This document shows, piece after piece, positions 51,179 to 60,538 of a DNA stretch of 64,000 bases. The position numbers were made by a program, and so were the translations under genes. This DNA comes from Marsupella aquatica. Its lineage: Eukaryota > Marchantiophyta. Below the pieces are notes generated by a model, which did no database searches, was not told where the DNA came from, and saw only the letters and a program-made list of their open reading frames with translations. Every line of letters starts with the position of its first letter. Within the stretch, counting starts at the first letter, position 1. The stretch lies in contig OZ316896.1 in the NCBI GenBank assembly GCA_973895155.1, forward strand, positions 10,230,001 through 10,294,000, in the 5' to 3' direction.

Positions 51179-52030
51179 GTTTTTGGTGACCCTGAGCCAC
51201 GTGGCTACTTCTGACTGGTCAGCCGCTACACGACAAAATAGATTGGGTGATTAAAAAAGGTTCAAATTAGTGTTTTAACGACAAAATTAATGTACATGTT
51301 AAGTGTTTCCTCCGGGGTGGATGCAATTTTTATTCTATTTGGGATATTGTACTGTGGGTTGCTTTAATCAACCATTGAGACAATTTGGTTCTAGATGCGA
51401 TACAAGTATCGCTTTTTGCATTTTGGGGTGATTTTTTCAAATTGGTCCTGTAAAAGGTGCACATATTGTGCTTTGGAGTTATGTACCATAGTTTTGCTGA
51501 TTCACAATCACTTTTCACGATGGTTAGGCGGAATGGTTACCATGATTTTGTCACTTAGTTTACTTTTTGGTTAAAAGTAGATCAACTGCGTTGAACTGTG
51601 TAGTAAATTTTGGGCAACTATGATGTAACTTTTCAAATTGTTGATAGTAAATTTTTTGAAAGGAGAGGTTGAGCTACTTTTGGAGTATATTCTCAAATGA
51701 TGAATGTGGTTTGCGATACGAGTATCGCTAGTTGCTTTCCTTTATATGTTTGGGTTTGGAAGCAAAACTATTTTCCATGTGTACAAGTTGACGGAAAATA
51801 AGGATTTTCCATGTTGGAAACAAAGTTGAACGTTGTCAACAACAAACAGTACATTTCGGAAGTTTAAATATATATAATGAGGTAGTCTGTGGGCATTGCT
51901 CACCCCTTCAATGAAATCCCATCTACGATACAAAAATGTAACTATTGGGATATTGCGGAATTTTGGATCGCTATTTGTGTCATTTCAACAAAATTGGCGA
52001 GAATGAAAAACACCCTTCTCTATGTGCGGA

Positions 52031-52054
52031 AATACTTCTCAATTGGTCCGAAAT
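52031..52054 (-). repeat. Right terminal inverted repeat of the new element
   Basis: Reads ATTTCGGACCAATTGAGAAG on the minus strand, matching the left end with a few mismatches. A second GAGAAGGGTG motif lies about 14 bp further in (52,008-52,020). Confidence 0.9.
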
Positions 52055-52058
52055 CATG

Positions 52059-54480
52059 TTTTGGTGTCATTGCTTGCAAGTATGCAATCATCAACATATA
52101 GAGCTAATATCACAAAGTTTCCTCCTGACTCATAATAGTACACATTTGAGTCAGCTATGCACTTTCTAAAGCCAATGCTTAACAAGAAAGTGTCAATCCT
52201 CTTATACCATAACCTAGAGGATTGCTTGAGGCCATATAATGCCCTCAATAGGAGACATACCATTTCAGGGTCAAGAATTTTCTCCAACCACTCTAATCCT
52301 TCAGGCAACTCCATGTAGATTGGTTCCGTGAGTATACCATTCAGAAATATTGTCTTCACATCTAAAAGGATGGCCTCAAGGTCATAAAAGACCACCAAGG
52401 ATAGAATGAGCCTTATAGATGTGATTTTCACTACTGGTGAAAAAGTATCCAAGTAATCAACCCCATAGACTTGAGAATAGCCTTTGGCTACAAGTCTAGC
52501 TTTGTATCTTGCAATGCTTCCATTCGGGTTGTACTTCAACTTGAAAACCCACTTGCAGCCCACCGCCTTTCGATTTTGAGGAAGCTTGACTATGGTCCAT
52601 GTGTTGTTTTTCTTCAATGAGTCTAACTCATCATTAATGGCTTTCCTCCATTGCTCTGCATCTGGTCTTGTAAGTGCCTCCTTCAAAGAAATAGGTTCCG
52701 CCATTCTTGGTCCAGATTCAGTCACTAGGGCCACAATGGCTGAATCGGAGTCAAAACCATATCTCCTCGTTGGTATCTTCTTCCTCTTTCCCCTTCCAAA
52801 TTCAGGTTCTGAGAATTCAACGTGAGTAGAGGCATCACCTTCTATTGAACCTTCAAATTCATCAAAATGTGTTGCAAATGATTATGTGGACCTGGATCGT
52901 GGTAGTGGACTACTTGGTTGTGGTCCTCTTGAAGTAGATGTGCCTGACATTTCAGTAGCCTCTTCTCTAACATCAGGTGCATTAGCTCCCACTTGAGCTA
53001 AAGCCGGTGCTCCCACTGGTGCTAGTGCTGGTGCTCCCACTGGACCTGGTGCCGGTGCTAGCACTGGTGCTCCCACTGGAGTTGGTGTTGGTGCTAGTGC
53101 TATTGGAAGTTCAAATAGCACCGGATCATCCAACTCTGAAGTAACTGGGCCTTTTCCACCGGGCTGGTCTTCTTTAAATCGAACATCTCTTGCCACAATC
53201 ACTTTGCGATCGGTTGTTCGTTGAACTCTATAGACATCTCTTGATGTGGAGTCTTCTGGATATCCCAAAAAAATACAATCTTCGGCATGATTGTCAAGCT
53301 TCCCTCGATGGTTTTTGTTGATGTTAAGATGTGCTCTACATCCAAAAACCCTAAGATGTGACAAGTTTGGTTTTCTCCCATACCAAAGCTCATATGGTGT
53401 CTTGTCGGCATCTAGTGCTTTTGTGGGTGTTCGATTTTGAAGATAGTTAGCTGTATGAATAGCTTCCCCCCAATAGGATTGAGATAGACCTGAATGATTC
53501 AACAAGGATAGAACTGCCTCCACTAGTGTTCTATTCTTTCTCTCAGCTACTCCATTTTGTTGAGGAGTCTCTGCAACTATAAATTGCCTTGCAATCCCAT
53601 ATTCCTTGCAAAATAGGTCAAAGGTTGTCGACTTGTACTCTCCTCCATTGTCAGACCGCAACACCTGAACCTTTTTGCTGGTTTGTGTTCCTGCAAGAAC
53701 TTTAAACTCTTTGAATTTCTCAAAGGCTTCTGACTTGTGCCTCAAGAGATATATGGTACAATATCTCGAGAAATCATCAATGAATGTGATGAAGTAGACA
53801 TAGCCTGAATGAGTGGCAGTGCGAACTGGGCCACAAATATCTGAATGAACTAAGGCAAGAAGTTCAGTTGCCTTTGATCTTCCACCCTTTGGATATTTCA
53901 ACTTTGCAGACTTTGCCTTTGCACAGGCTCCGCAATTAGACAAAGAAACTCCATCAAATTTACCAATGCCTTCCACCATGTTGTGGTCTTGCAGTTGTTG
54001 CATTCTAGCTTCATTGATGTGGCCAAGCCTTTTATGCCACATCGCCCCACTTGTTGTGATAGCAATATTTGCACTATGGAGGCTTACAGTTACACCAAGT
54101 TTATATAACTTGTTAACAGTAAAGCAAGTACTAATGATAGAGCCACTTGGACTTTTCAAAGTACATGAACCTTTCTTGATGATAGCCTCTCCTCCTTCTT
54201 CATCAAGTTGATTCACTGAAAATAGGTTCTTTGTGAGACAAGGTAGATGAAGCACCTTGTCCACCATCCTCACTGAACCATCTTGGAGTTTAATGGGAAT
54301 ACTTCCCACTCCAGCAATTTTCAAGGTCGAATCATCTCCCAAATACACTACTTGGGCATGATCCCAAGCTTTGTATTCCACAAAGCTTTCTCGATGATGC
54401 GCCATATGTTGGGTTGCAGCTGTGTCCACATACCAACTTGAATCTCCTTCATCGAAATTCCCAATTGATGCCACATACAA
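52059..54480 (-). pseudogene. Copia-B pol: protease, integrase, reverse transcriptase start
   Basis: One long frame from 54,480 to the nested element, broken by a single TAA at 52,882-52,884. Domains: protease (WYVDTAATQHM), GAG-pre-integrase (WHKRLGHINEARM), integrase (HSDICGP, FIDDFSRY, DNGGEY, PQQNGVAERKNRTL), a Pro/Ala-rich linker (GAPVLAPAPGPVGAPALAP), and reverse transcriptase (WVFKLKYNPNGSIARYKARL, LYGLKQSSRLWYK, LYVDDC). The CATG duplication at 52,055-52,058 marks the break; the frame resumes at 40,828. Confidence 0.93.
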
Positions 54481-55304
54481 CTTATGTATGACTGAGTTCG
54501 CTTGAACCTTCTTGGCATCATTTCCCTCCTTGGTACCCTTGCTCTACAGTCGCGAATAAAATATCCTTTCCGTTTATAAAAGTGACATTTCATCTTGGAA
54601 GCTTTCTCATTCCATGGTTTTTGGGAGGTGCTAGCCTTCCCAAAATTACTACCTTGTGAGATGGTAGATTTCGACCCTAGCCTTGAGTCAATGTAAAGTG
54701 TTGTTGTCAACCCTGCCAAGTCCTCCATTTTTTGCATCGTTTCCTCTTGCAATAGATATGCAATCAAGGACGGAAGAGTAAGAGTTGTATCCCTCCTTAG
54801 AGGAATAATTGCCCCCCTCCAATTTTGAGGCATGCTCCTCATGAGTACCAATCGTGCATCCTCATCTGACACTGGTGCTCCCGTTGCATTAAGTTGCTCC
54901 AAAATTCCCCTTAAAGTATGTACATGCTTTATGACGCTTTCTCCTTCCTTCATCTTGAGAGTAGCCAACTTGTCATGAGGATACATCTTGGTTATGGCAT
55001 CACTTGCTTCAAACATGTTGAGAAGTGTTGACCATGCTTCTGCAGCAGTCTTGGCACTACTGATATGATGTGCTTGTGAATTCTCCATGCCTTGTGTCAG
55101 AATTTGAAGTGCCTTGTTATCTTTGTGATCCCACTCTTCCAATTCATCTTTTGTTGGGGTGTACGTTGGAGTTGTTGTTGGCTTCGGGCTAGTGCCATCA
55201 ACAATTCCCATCAGCTTCTCATCTTTGAAACTCAAAGTCAGTTTTCGTTTCCACACTTGGAAATATGTGCCATCAAACTTTGGGATCTTCATGTTTGACG
55301 TCAT
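54348..55304 (-). pseudogene. Copia-B gag
   Basis: Gag protein of the retrotransposon, starting MTSNMKIPKFDGTYFQVWKR, with the UBN2-like gag region (residues about 20-200). The zinc knuckle is damaged: KCHFYKRKGYFIRDC lacks the second Cys and the His (both now Tyr), each explained by one G-to-A change. A frameshift after the knuckle moves the reading to the pol frame that starts upstream of 54,480, so gag and pol are no longer joined. Confidence 0.9.
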
Positions 55305-55811
55305 GTTGAGCCGTTGCTCAATAGAAAAGGACCAACGCCTTTGACTGGATCACTATCCAATAATCTTCTTGCCACCGCAAAAAATCTTCTTGACCACTGC
55401 AAGAAGCACTGCATTCACAATAGAACACTTATATTGTTGCTCACCACAGATGACCTACTCGGAATGCTTTCCGTTGCATCTGCGTCGTCACATTCTTCAC
55501 AATGCCAAAAACAAAATTTGAGATCAAGCGTCCTCTCTCCCAAAACGTGAATTTGATAAACTCTGCTCCTTCTAAAATGCCATCTAATCGTGCTTAGATT
55601 TGGCCTCAACTGCTCCCCCCAAAAAAATCTGTCTTGCTGCCCGATGTACCTGCTTGAAAAACTTTTCTCATCAATTGGTAGGGAATTGAGTCCAATTCTT
55701 ATTTCTTCAAATTTGATTCAAGTAGTTCTAGAGGGGGAATCCTCTCTCTAGACCAACTCTCCTCTCCTCATAAGAAATATGAAGTCCCACAATTCAGAAG
55801 TAACATAACAA

Positions 55812-55824
55812 GGCTCTGATACCA
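55812..55824 (-). promoter_or_regulatory. Copia-B primer-binding site
   Basis: TGGTATCAGAGCC on the minus strand, directly next to the 5' LTR: the initiator tRNA-Met priming site. It fixes the element's orientation. Confidence 0.95.
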
Positions 55825-56406
55825 TGTTAGAATCCATGAGCCCAAGAATGTGGAAATGTGGTGTGTATGTCATTGAGTAATGAGGGGTTTTATACACTCA
55901 GGGGTCTCACTATATGGGGACCTCCCCATCGCCTGTGACGTTTTTAGGCCTCGGACCCCCTAAAATGTAAGAAATTTTTTTTATTTTTTTACCCCTATAA
56001 AGTTGGAATATTTTTGGAATATTCTAAAAATTGGATTAAAAAGACCCTAATGTTCTTATAAGTCTCAAAATTGAATTTAAAAGACCCTATTGTTCTTCTA
56101 CAAAAATTCTTAAGTCTTCCCTTAGAACCAATAAAATGACCCTATCCTTCGTCGCACGTGATATGCCATTTTTGTGGAAGTGAAACCCCCGAGTTTATAC
56201 ATGGAGGGCATCCCTTGGATGCCAGGTCAAGTCAAACCAGAATATTGTGTATTCTCGATCTCATGCTACACATTCCCTCACATTTGCCTATAACATAGTT
56301 CACCTCATGGTCTAATTTAAGTCACTAATTTAGGACGGTGGCCCACAACTAAGGACGGTGGCCTACCACTTAGGACGGTGGCCTACCAATTAAACCTTTT
56401 CTAATA
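55825..56406 (-). repeat. Copia-B 5' LTR, split by a MITE
   Basis: 582 bp, of which 297 bp are a MITE and 8 bp its duplication; the remainder (277 bp) matches the 3' LTR at 39,580-39,853 closely, which marks copia-B as a fairly recent arrival. Confidence 0.92.
55897..56193 (+). mobile_element. hAT-like MITE, copy 2, with perfect 8-bp TSD
   Basis: 297 bp, ends CTCAGGGGTCTCAC and GTGAAACCCCCGAG. A perfect TTTATACA duplication flanks it (55,889-55,896 and 56,194-56,201), and the other LTR (near 39,645) is the empty site GGGGTTTTATACATGG. Non-coding. Related copies lie at 518-806 and, in part, 3,330-3,410. Confidence 0.93.
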
Positions 56407-57668
56407 GTTGCAAGCTTCCAGGCTTAGGCGGTGTCCCTGTCATTCGATACTGATTCTCGAGGTACGTGTCCCCGTCGTTGGATACTGACTAAGACCATGG
56501 CTGGTAGACAGAACATTCGACATCTAGCGTCTGAAAGAGTTGTAATCAGCGATGCTGAAATTCTAATCCGGGCTACGTACGTACGTACCAGCTAGCGGCT
56601 CAACCTTTTCCTGTCAGTACAAGAAACCTTCCGTAAATTAACCACGAATTTCATCTCCCAAGGCCGTGGCAAGCGGCCATGCACCTCAAGCGGCACCTCA
56701 AGCGGCCATGCACCTCAGACATATGATATTCCATGGGATTCTTGGCGGGATTGCAGTGCGGAAGCCTGGCTTTCGAGTGCAGGCATCGGTCTGGTAAAAA
56801 CCGCTTCAACTCGACTGAGAATTGTCTGGAACTTTAAATTATTCTAAGTGCCACCTTTCTTTGGAATCCTTGGGTTGTCATGTTCCACAGAAAGTTTTCG
56901 GCTTGCCCACTTTGAATCTCTCAAACAGAAACAAATGAAACAAGCTTCAGTTTCATGGAGAATAATTATCGAGCTGAATGAATTTGGCTGTTCAATCCGG
57001 TAAAATGGATCATTCCCGTCCCTTAATGATGAGTAATTGGCTCGAGTTGAATCGACACCAGCAATATATGACCCACTTAGGTAACCCATGTCATGACTTT
57101 TAACTTTGGGTTTCCGGCCTCTTTGTTTTCTAGTAAAAGGTGCCATTGCACGAAATGGAACCATGCTCTTGTAGCTGGGACCGGCACTCCCAGAAATTAG
57201 TCCATGGAACCCGGTGTCATGGTGCACCCAATCACTGAGGGTCTGGTTACATCACGTTAAGGTCACTGGGTGGGTGTAATGTTTTTTGGGGCTTTAGGCT
57301 GCTGCCACGTTAGCACTTTTTGGGTGGATGATATCTCATTATTTTATACTGTATATTTATACGGTTCACATACGGCCAACATAACTTTTTTTGAAAATGA
57401 AAACTCCCGCGGTGGAGAGACTTGAAACTTTATTGGTAACAGGAAAGAATTACATCAATAATGGTCATATGACCAATTCAAGACACTATAAAGCCTATGT
57501 ATATACATGATTGATTGAGGGTTGTCTGACAAAACCCGTGTTCAGGCTATAATATCTATGTCTAATATGCCTCGTAAGTACTGAGCACAATGCCATGCGG
57601 GCCAACTACAATGAGTTCTACACTCACGGTATAAGCCTATGTCTACAAGCTAGTAACTACCACTGACA

Positions 57669-59581
57669 TTAGTTCCCTAACTTCCCGATAGAAATCAAAA
57701 TAGTGCAATTGTTGATGGACTGCACTTTAGTGAAGAGTGCCTGCACTGGATTAACAACAACAGAGCTCGGCCGCAGGTTCTCAAAATGCTCATCCCAGTT
57801 GTAGTCGTCAACCCATCCGTCATCCCTCCAGTCGACCTCACCATCTGCATTCACACCACAAGATAATTCACTCTCAGTTAAGGGAGCCAATTTAATCACC
57901 ATAGGAACCATCTCATTTAGAGGAGTCGTCATCTCAGTTGTGGCAGGGGTCTGAATCTCTGCTGGACCAGCTATTGGAGCAATGTCTGCACCAGGCGGAG
58001 CCATATCTGCACTAGGTCACAAAATTACACTAATTAGTGGCTGCAGATATTTTTAGCAGACAATATCAAAAGGCTGCGGATCGATCAACATTACAAAGAT
58101 TCCAAAAGATTACCTTCACCTCCCTTCTTGCGTTTGTGAGGCGAGACATCGTCATCATCTCCATTGACCACCTTCTGCTTGAAGCGTTCTGTCTCCTCAT
58201 GAAAATTTGCTTCAAAACTGGATGAGCCACTGGCACATTTCTGGGCTGCTATAACCTTCGACTCTGTGCTGCGATCGTATCAAGCGTAGGCACCTTGGCT
58301 CTTATGGCCTGTGATAATCATCCCAACTTCTGCAGGAACACCTTCAGTCACCATGCGAGTCACACAAGTGGTCCTGCCAGATTTGTTAGTGACACCATCT
58401 GTAACCAAACCACACTCCCAATGAATCTCCTTGAGAATACCACTCAACTTCTTCACAGACACGCGCAGAGTCGAGTACCATGCATGAGTCCGAGGGCTAT
58501 CTATGCATTGGTAAAATAGAAATATGCCTGCAACAGGCAAATGAGAAATCAAACTCTCGACCGTCTCAACCATGGAACTATCGTAGCTGGTTACAGCAGG
58601 CCGAAAATGCTCATCCTGATACCGACCGAGACCAACTTTGTAGTTCTTTGATAGACGCTCATCATATCTTACGAACCATCTAGTCTCATTGCATCCAATT
58701 TTGAAGTCTGTCTTCGCCAACCAATGCAACTCATCACCTCCACAAATGGCAAATCGAAATAGAAGGAAATGCACTGCACGACGCTGTAGGCCATGAGGGT
58801 AAATAGTGGTTGTGCAAGGGTGAGATAATATAGTGGCCTCATCAGCCAATGAGATGACAGATGCCTTTTTGTGAGGCAAATTAGCACCATTAGATCTTGA
58901 TTGCTCCATCGCTAACACGCAAGCAATGCCAACTTGCTTAAATAGAGGACTCTCGCGCATATGAAAGATGGGCTCGTCCATCCCTGTTTGTACAATTCAA
59001 ACTTCCTGTTGGTGCCTCAATACTCGATGAAATGCACAATACAGTCCCATTAACGTCTGTGTCGGATATAAGCTGCCGTCCTTACAAATCTGCTCAAAAA
59101 ACTTGATTAGGATTGATGCACATTCAGCCAAAGAGAGATCCTCGAATGGAACACTCGCATCCCACCCTTTAAACTCTCGAAATCGAGTCAATCGATTGAC
59201 TGCCCATCGATCCACAGGAGCGCTTGGGTTAGAACCGCCCTCGACAAGGATCTTTTGGAACTGTGGATCTTCTGCAAGAAACTCTACAGCTGCCTGGCCC
59301 TGAACTTCGATCACAATCGGGTCTTTCTTGGGACACTCATCTACATGTAAGCTGTCTAAACTCGCATTCAGCTGTTGCAACTCCGCCATACAACTGTCAC
59401 CAAATGTGCAATCATTCGAGGAACTACTCATTGTGTCGTCAACGATAGCAGCACCTTTCATCATTGACATCCCTATGCTAAATGATGGCCTGTCCATCCA
59501 AATCAACAATGCACAAACTAGGAGGTCCTCCAACAACTTCAATTCACCAACCTGCAGTTGCGCATGGACAGTCCATGGCAA
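57669..59581 (-). pseudogene. Crypton tyrosine recombinase (DUF3504 type), two nonsense codons
   Basis: Exon 1 59,581-58,114, exon 2 58,006-57,669 (GTAATC…GTGCAG intron), 602 codons in one phase, interrupted by TGA at 58,997-58,999 and 58,280-58,282. The N-terminal part (RFREFKGWDASVPFEDL, LYCAFHRVLR) and the central part (GGDELHWLAKTDFKI) follow the DUF3504 pattern. The recombinase core shows SGRTTCVTRMVTEGV, then ITGHKSQGAYA, stop, YDRSTESK, so the likely catalytic Tyr lies just after the second stop. That stop fits CGA-to-TGA (AYA-R-YDR). Exon 2 encodes an acidic Pro/Trp-containing tail (EVDWRDDGWVDDYNWDEHFE). The enzyme would cut and rejoin DNA for circular excision and insertion; this copy is dead unless the stops are read through. 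Confidence 0.85.
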
Positions 59582-60297
59582 TAGCAGTTAGAGCAGATAA
59601 AGCGACAATGACCAGATTGCACATAAGAAAATGAGTTAGCAAGCATAGCAAGACAAATGTGACCCGGCCCTCTCAGCGCCTCTGGCCCGCCAACCTCCAC
59701 ATACATGTACAATCCATGGCTGGAATCGGCAGCAAGAACCGATGGCAAGAGCATTCAACTCGTCCTCCAATGCTTCCCGCTCGGCACCCTGTAGGCGCAC
59801 ACAACAATCCATGAATTTAGACCAAACAACGTCATCAAATGGAGAATGCGACATGATTTATCAACACAAACCAATGCACAAACAAATCTGCAAGCAATAG
59901 TGTGACCTGGCCCTCCAACACCTCCGGCTCGCCAACCTCCAGTCGCGCATCAACAAGGTAATATGCAGCAATGTGAGTAGCCAAATCAATCAATCTCCCG
60001 ATAGTGAGCCGCTGGCAACACAAAGTCTACACGACAACTCAAGAGCGCAGTGCACCGGGAGCGCAACACCAATCTACAAATCTATGGAACATCTGCGACA
60101 TAATGACAAATACCTGAATAGTGAGCGCCATATAGCTGGCGGCCTCTGGTTGGCATTTGACCTAAGCCGTTCGATTAGCCCGCCCTAGCTCCTTTCAATC
60201 GGAGCTGTCCATCAGTTTTCACGACCCTGACACAGCACGGCGCTTGGAAGGCCATCCATTCCTCCCGATGTAATCTCCGTCGTTCGTTTTGATCCTT

Positions 60298-60431
60298 AAC
60301 GTTGATTAGGGGCTCGGCCCTCCCCATAATGGGGTACGGGTCTACACGTATGCGTCGGCCCACAGGGCCTCCACATACGCTCGACCCTATACCCCATTAT
60401 GGGACGGGTAGAGCCCTTAATCCTATACGTT
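60298..60431. repeat. Long near-perfect inverted repeat (hairpin)
   Basis: About 60-bp arms around a centre GGCCCACAGGGCC. Both arms hold a CCCATAATGGGGTA string and GGGCTC/GAGCCC, with outer AACGTTGATTAGGGGCTC against AACGTATAGGATTAAGGGCTC on the other strand. It could extrude as a cruciform or fold as RNA. It lies about 100 bp inside the right end of the Crypton insertion; it may be a foldback element or belong to the Crypton. Confidence 0.85.
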
Positions 60432-60538
60432 AGCCCCCTGTGGCCCTGTCGCTTCTGCACCCATGCGCATCTGATCACAGGCACTTAATGAACTCAAATG
60501 CAAGCCCACTGGCCTAGCACGAGCTATATAGCTTTAGG

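Larger units (their letters stand above)
40957..51739. repeat. Fifteen copies of a 36-39 bp palindrome, core GCGATACNNGTATCGC
   Basis: Copies at 40957-40992, 41262-41297 (weak), 41301-41338, 41360-41387 (one arm), 41547-41584, 42182-42219, 43663-43700, 44768-44805, 46048-46085, 47337-47372, 50405-50440, 50516-50551, 50611-50649, 51385-51423 and 51702-51739. Core GCGATAC, two variable bases, GTATCGC, with outer arms GAATGCAAA and TTTGCATTC. They lie in leaders, in both introns of the methyltransferase gene, between the two gene ends and near the element ends; none lies in a confirmed exon. I saw no full copy outside the element. Candidate roles: methylation targets, binding sites for the ParB-like domain, or transposase sites. 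Confidence 0.92.
40833..52054. mobile_element. New 11.2-kb DNA transposon with ParB-methyltransferase and DUF7869 genes
   Basis: Inserted in the copia-B reverse-transcriptase frame. Flanks are CATG at 40,829-40,832 and 52,055-52,058. Ends on the plus strand are ATGTCGGACCTATCGAGAAG and, read inward from the right, ATTTCGGACCAATTGAGAAG (16 of 20 identical). Removing the element and one CATG joins the copia codons in frame as SNDTK-TCS-NILAEVKTTL, which fixes the boundaries. Inside are two convergent genes, two identical TATAAATA boxes facing inward near the ends, and fifteen copies of a palindrome. Short TIRs and a 4-bp duplication indicate a cut-and-paste DNA transposon. I cannot assign it to a named superfamily with certainty; Sola elements also make 4-bp duplications. 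Confidence 0.9.
39580..56406 (-). mobile_element. Copia-B, Ty1/copia retrotransposon with nested insertions
   Basis: A minus-strand element in U3, flanked by perfect GTTGC duplications (39,575-39,579 and 56,407-56,411); the host sequence joins to match U2 near 25,070. LTRs, primer site, gag and pol are all present. An 11,222-bp element sits in its reverse transcriptase (40,833-52,054) and a 297-bp MITE in its 5' LTR (55,897-56,193). Without these it is about 5.3 kb. Pol carries one nonsense codon and one frameshift, so it was fairly young when hit. Confidence 0.95.
56825..60538 (-). mobile_element. Crypton-type element (tyrosine recombinase)
   Basis: U2 reads GAATTGCCAACACA without interruption near 25,414. 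In U3 the same sequence is split: GAATTG at 56,819-56,824 and CCAACACA at 60,539. The intervening 3.7 kb carries the DUF3504-type recombinase at 57,669-59,581. I see no clear target duplication, as is usual for Cryptons. The left part (56,844-57,227, minus) has an open frame with an AT-hook-like KQRGRKPKVK but no recognised family. The rest of the ends is non-coding, apart from the long inverted repeat at 60,298-60,431. Confidence 0.7.

Noticed and set aside
40957-51739. CRISPR array made of the palindromes
   Set aside because: Spacing is irregular (tens of bases to 3 kb), copies lie in introns and leaders, there are no uniform spacers, and the genome is eukaryotic.
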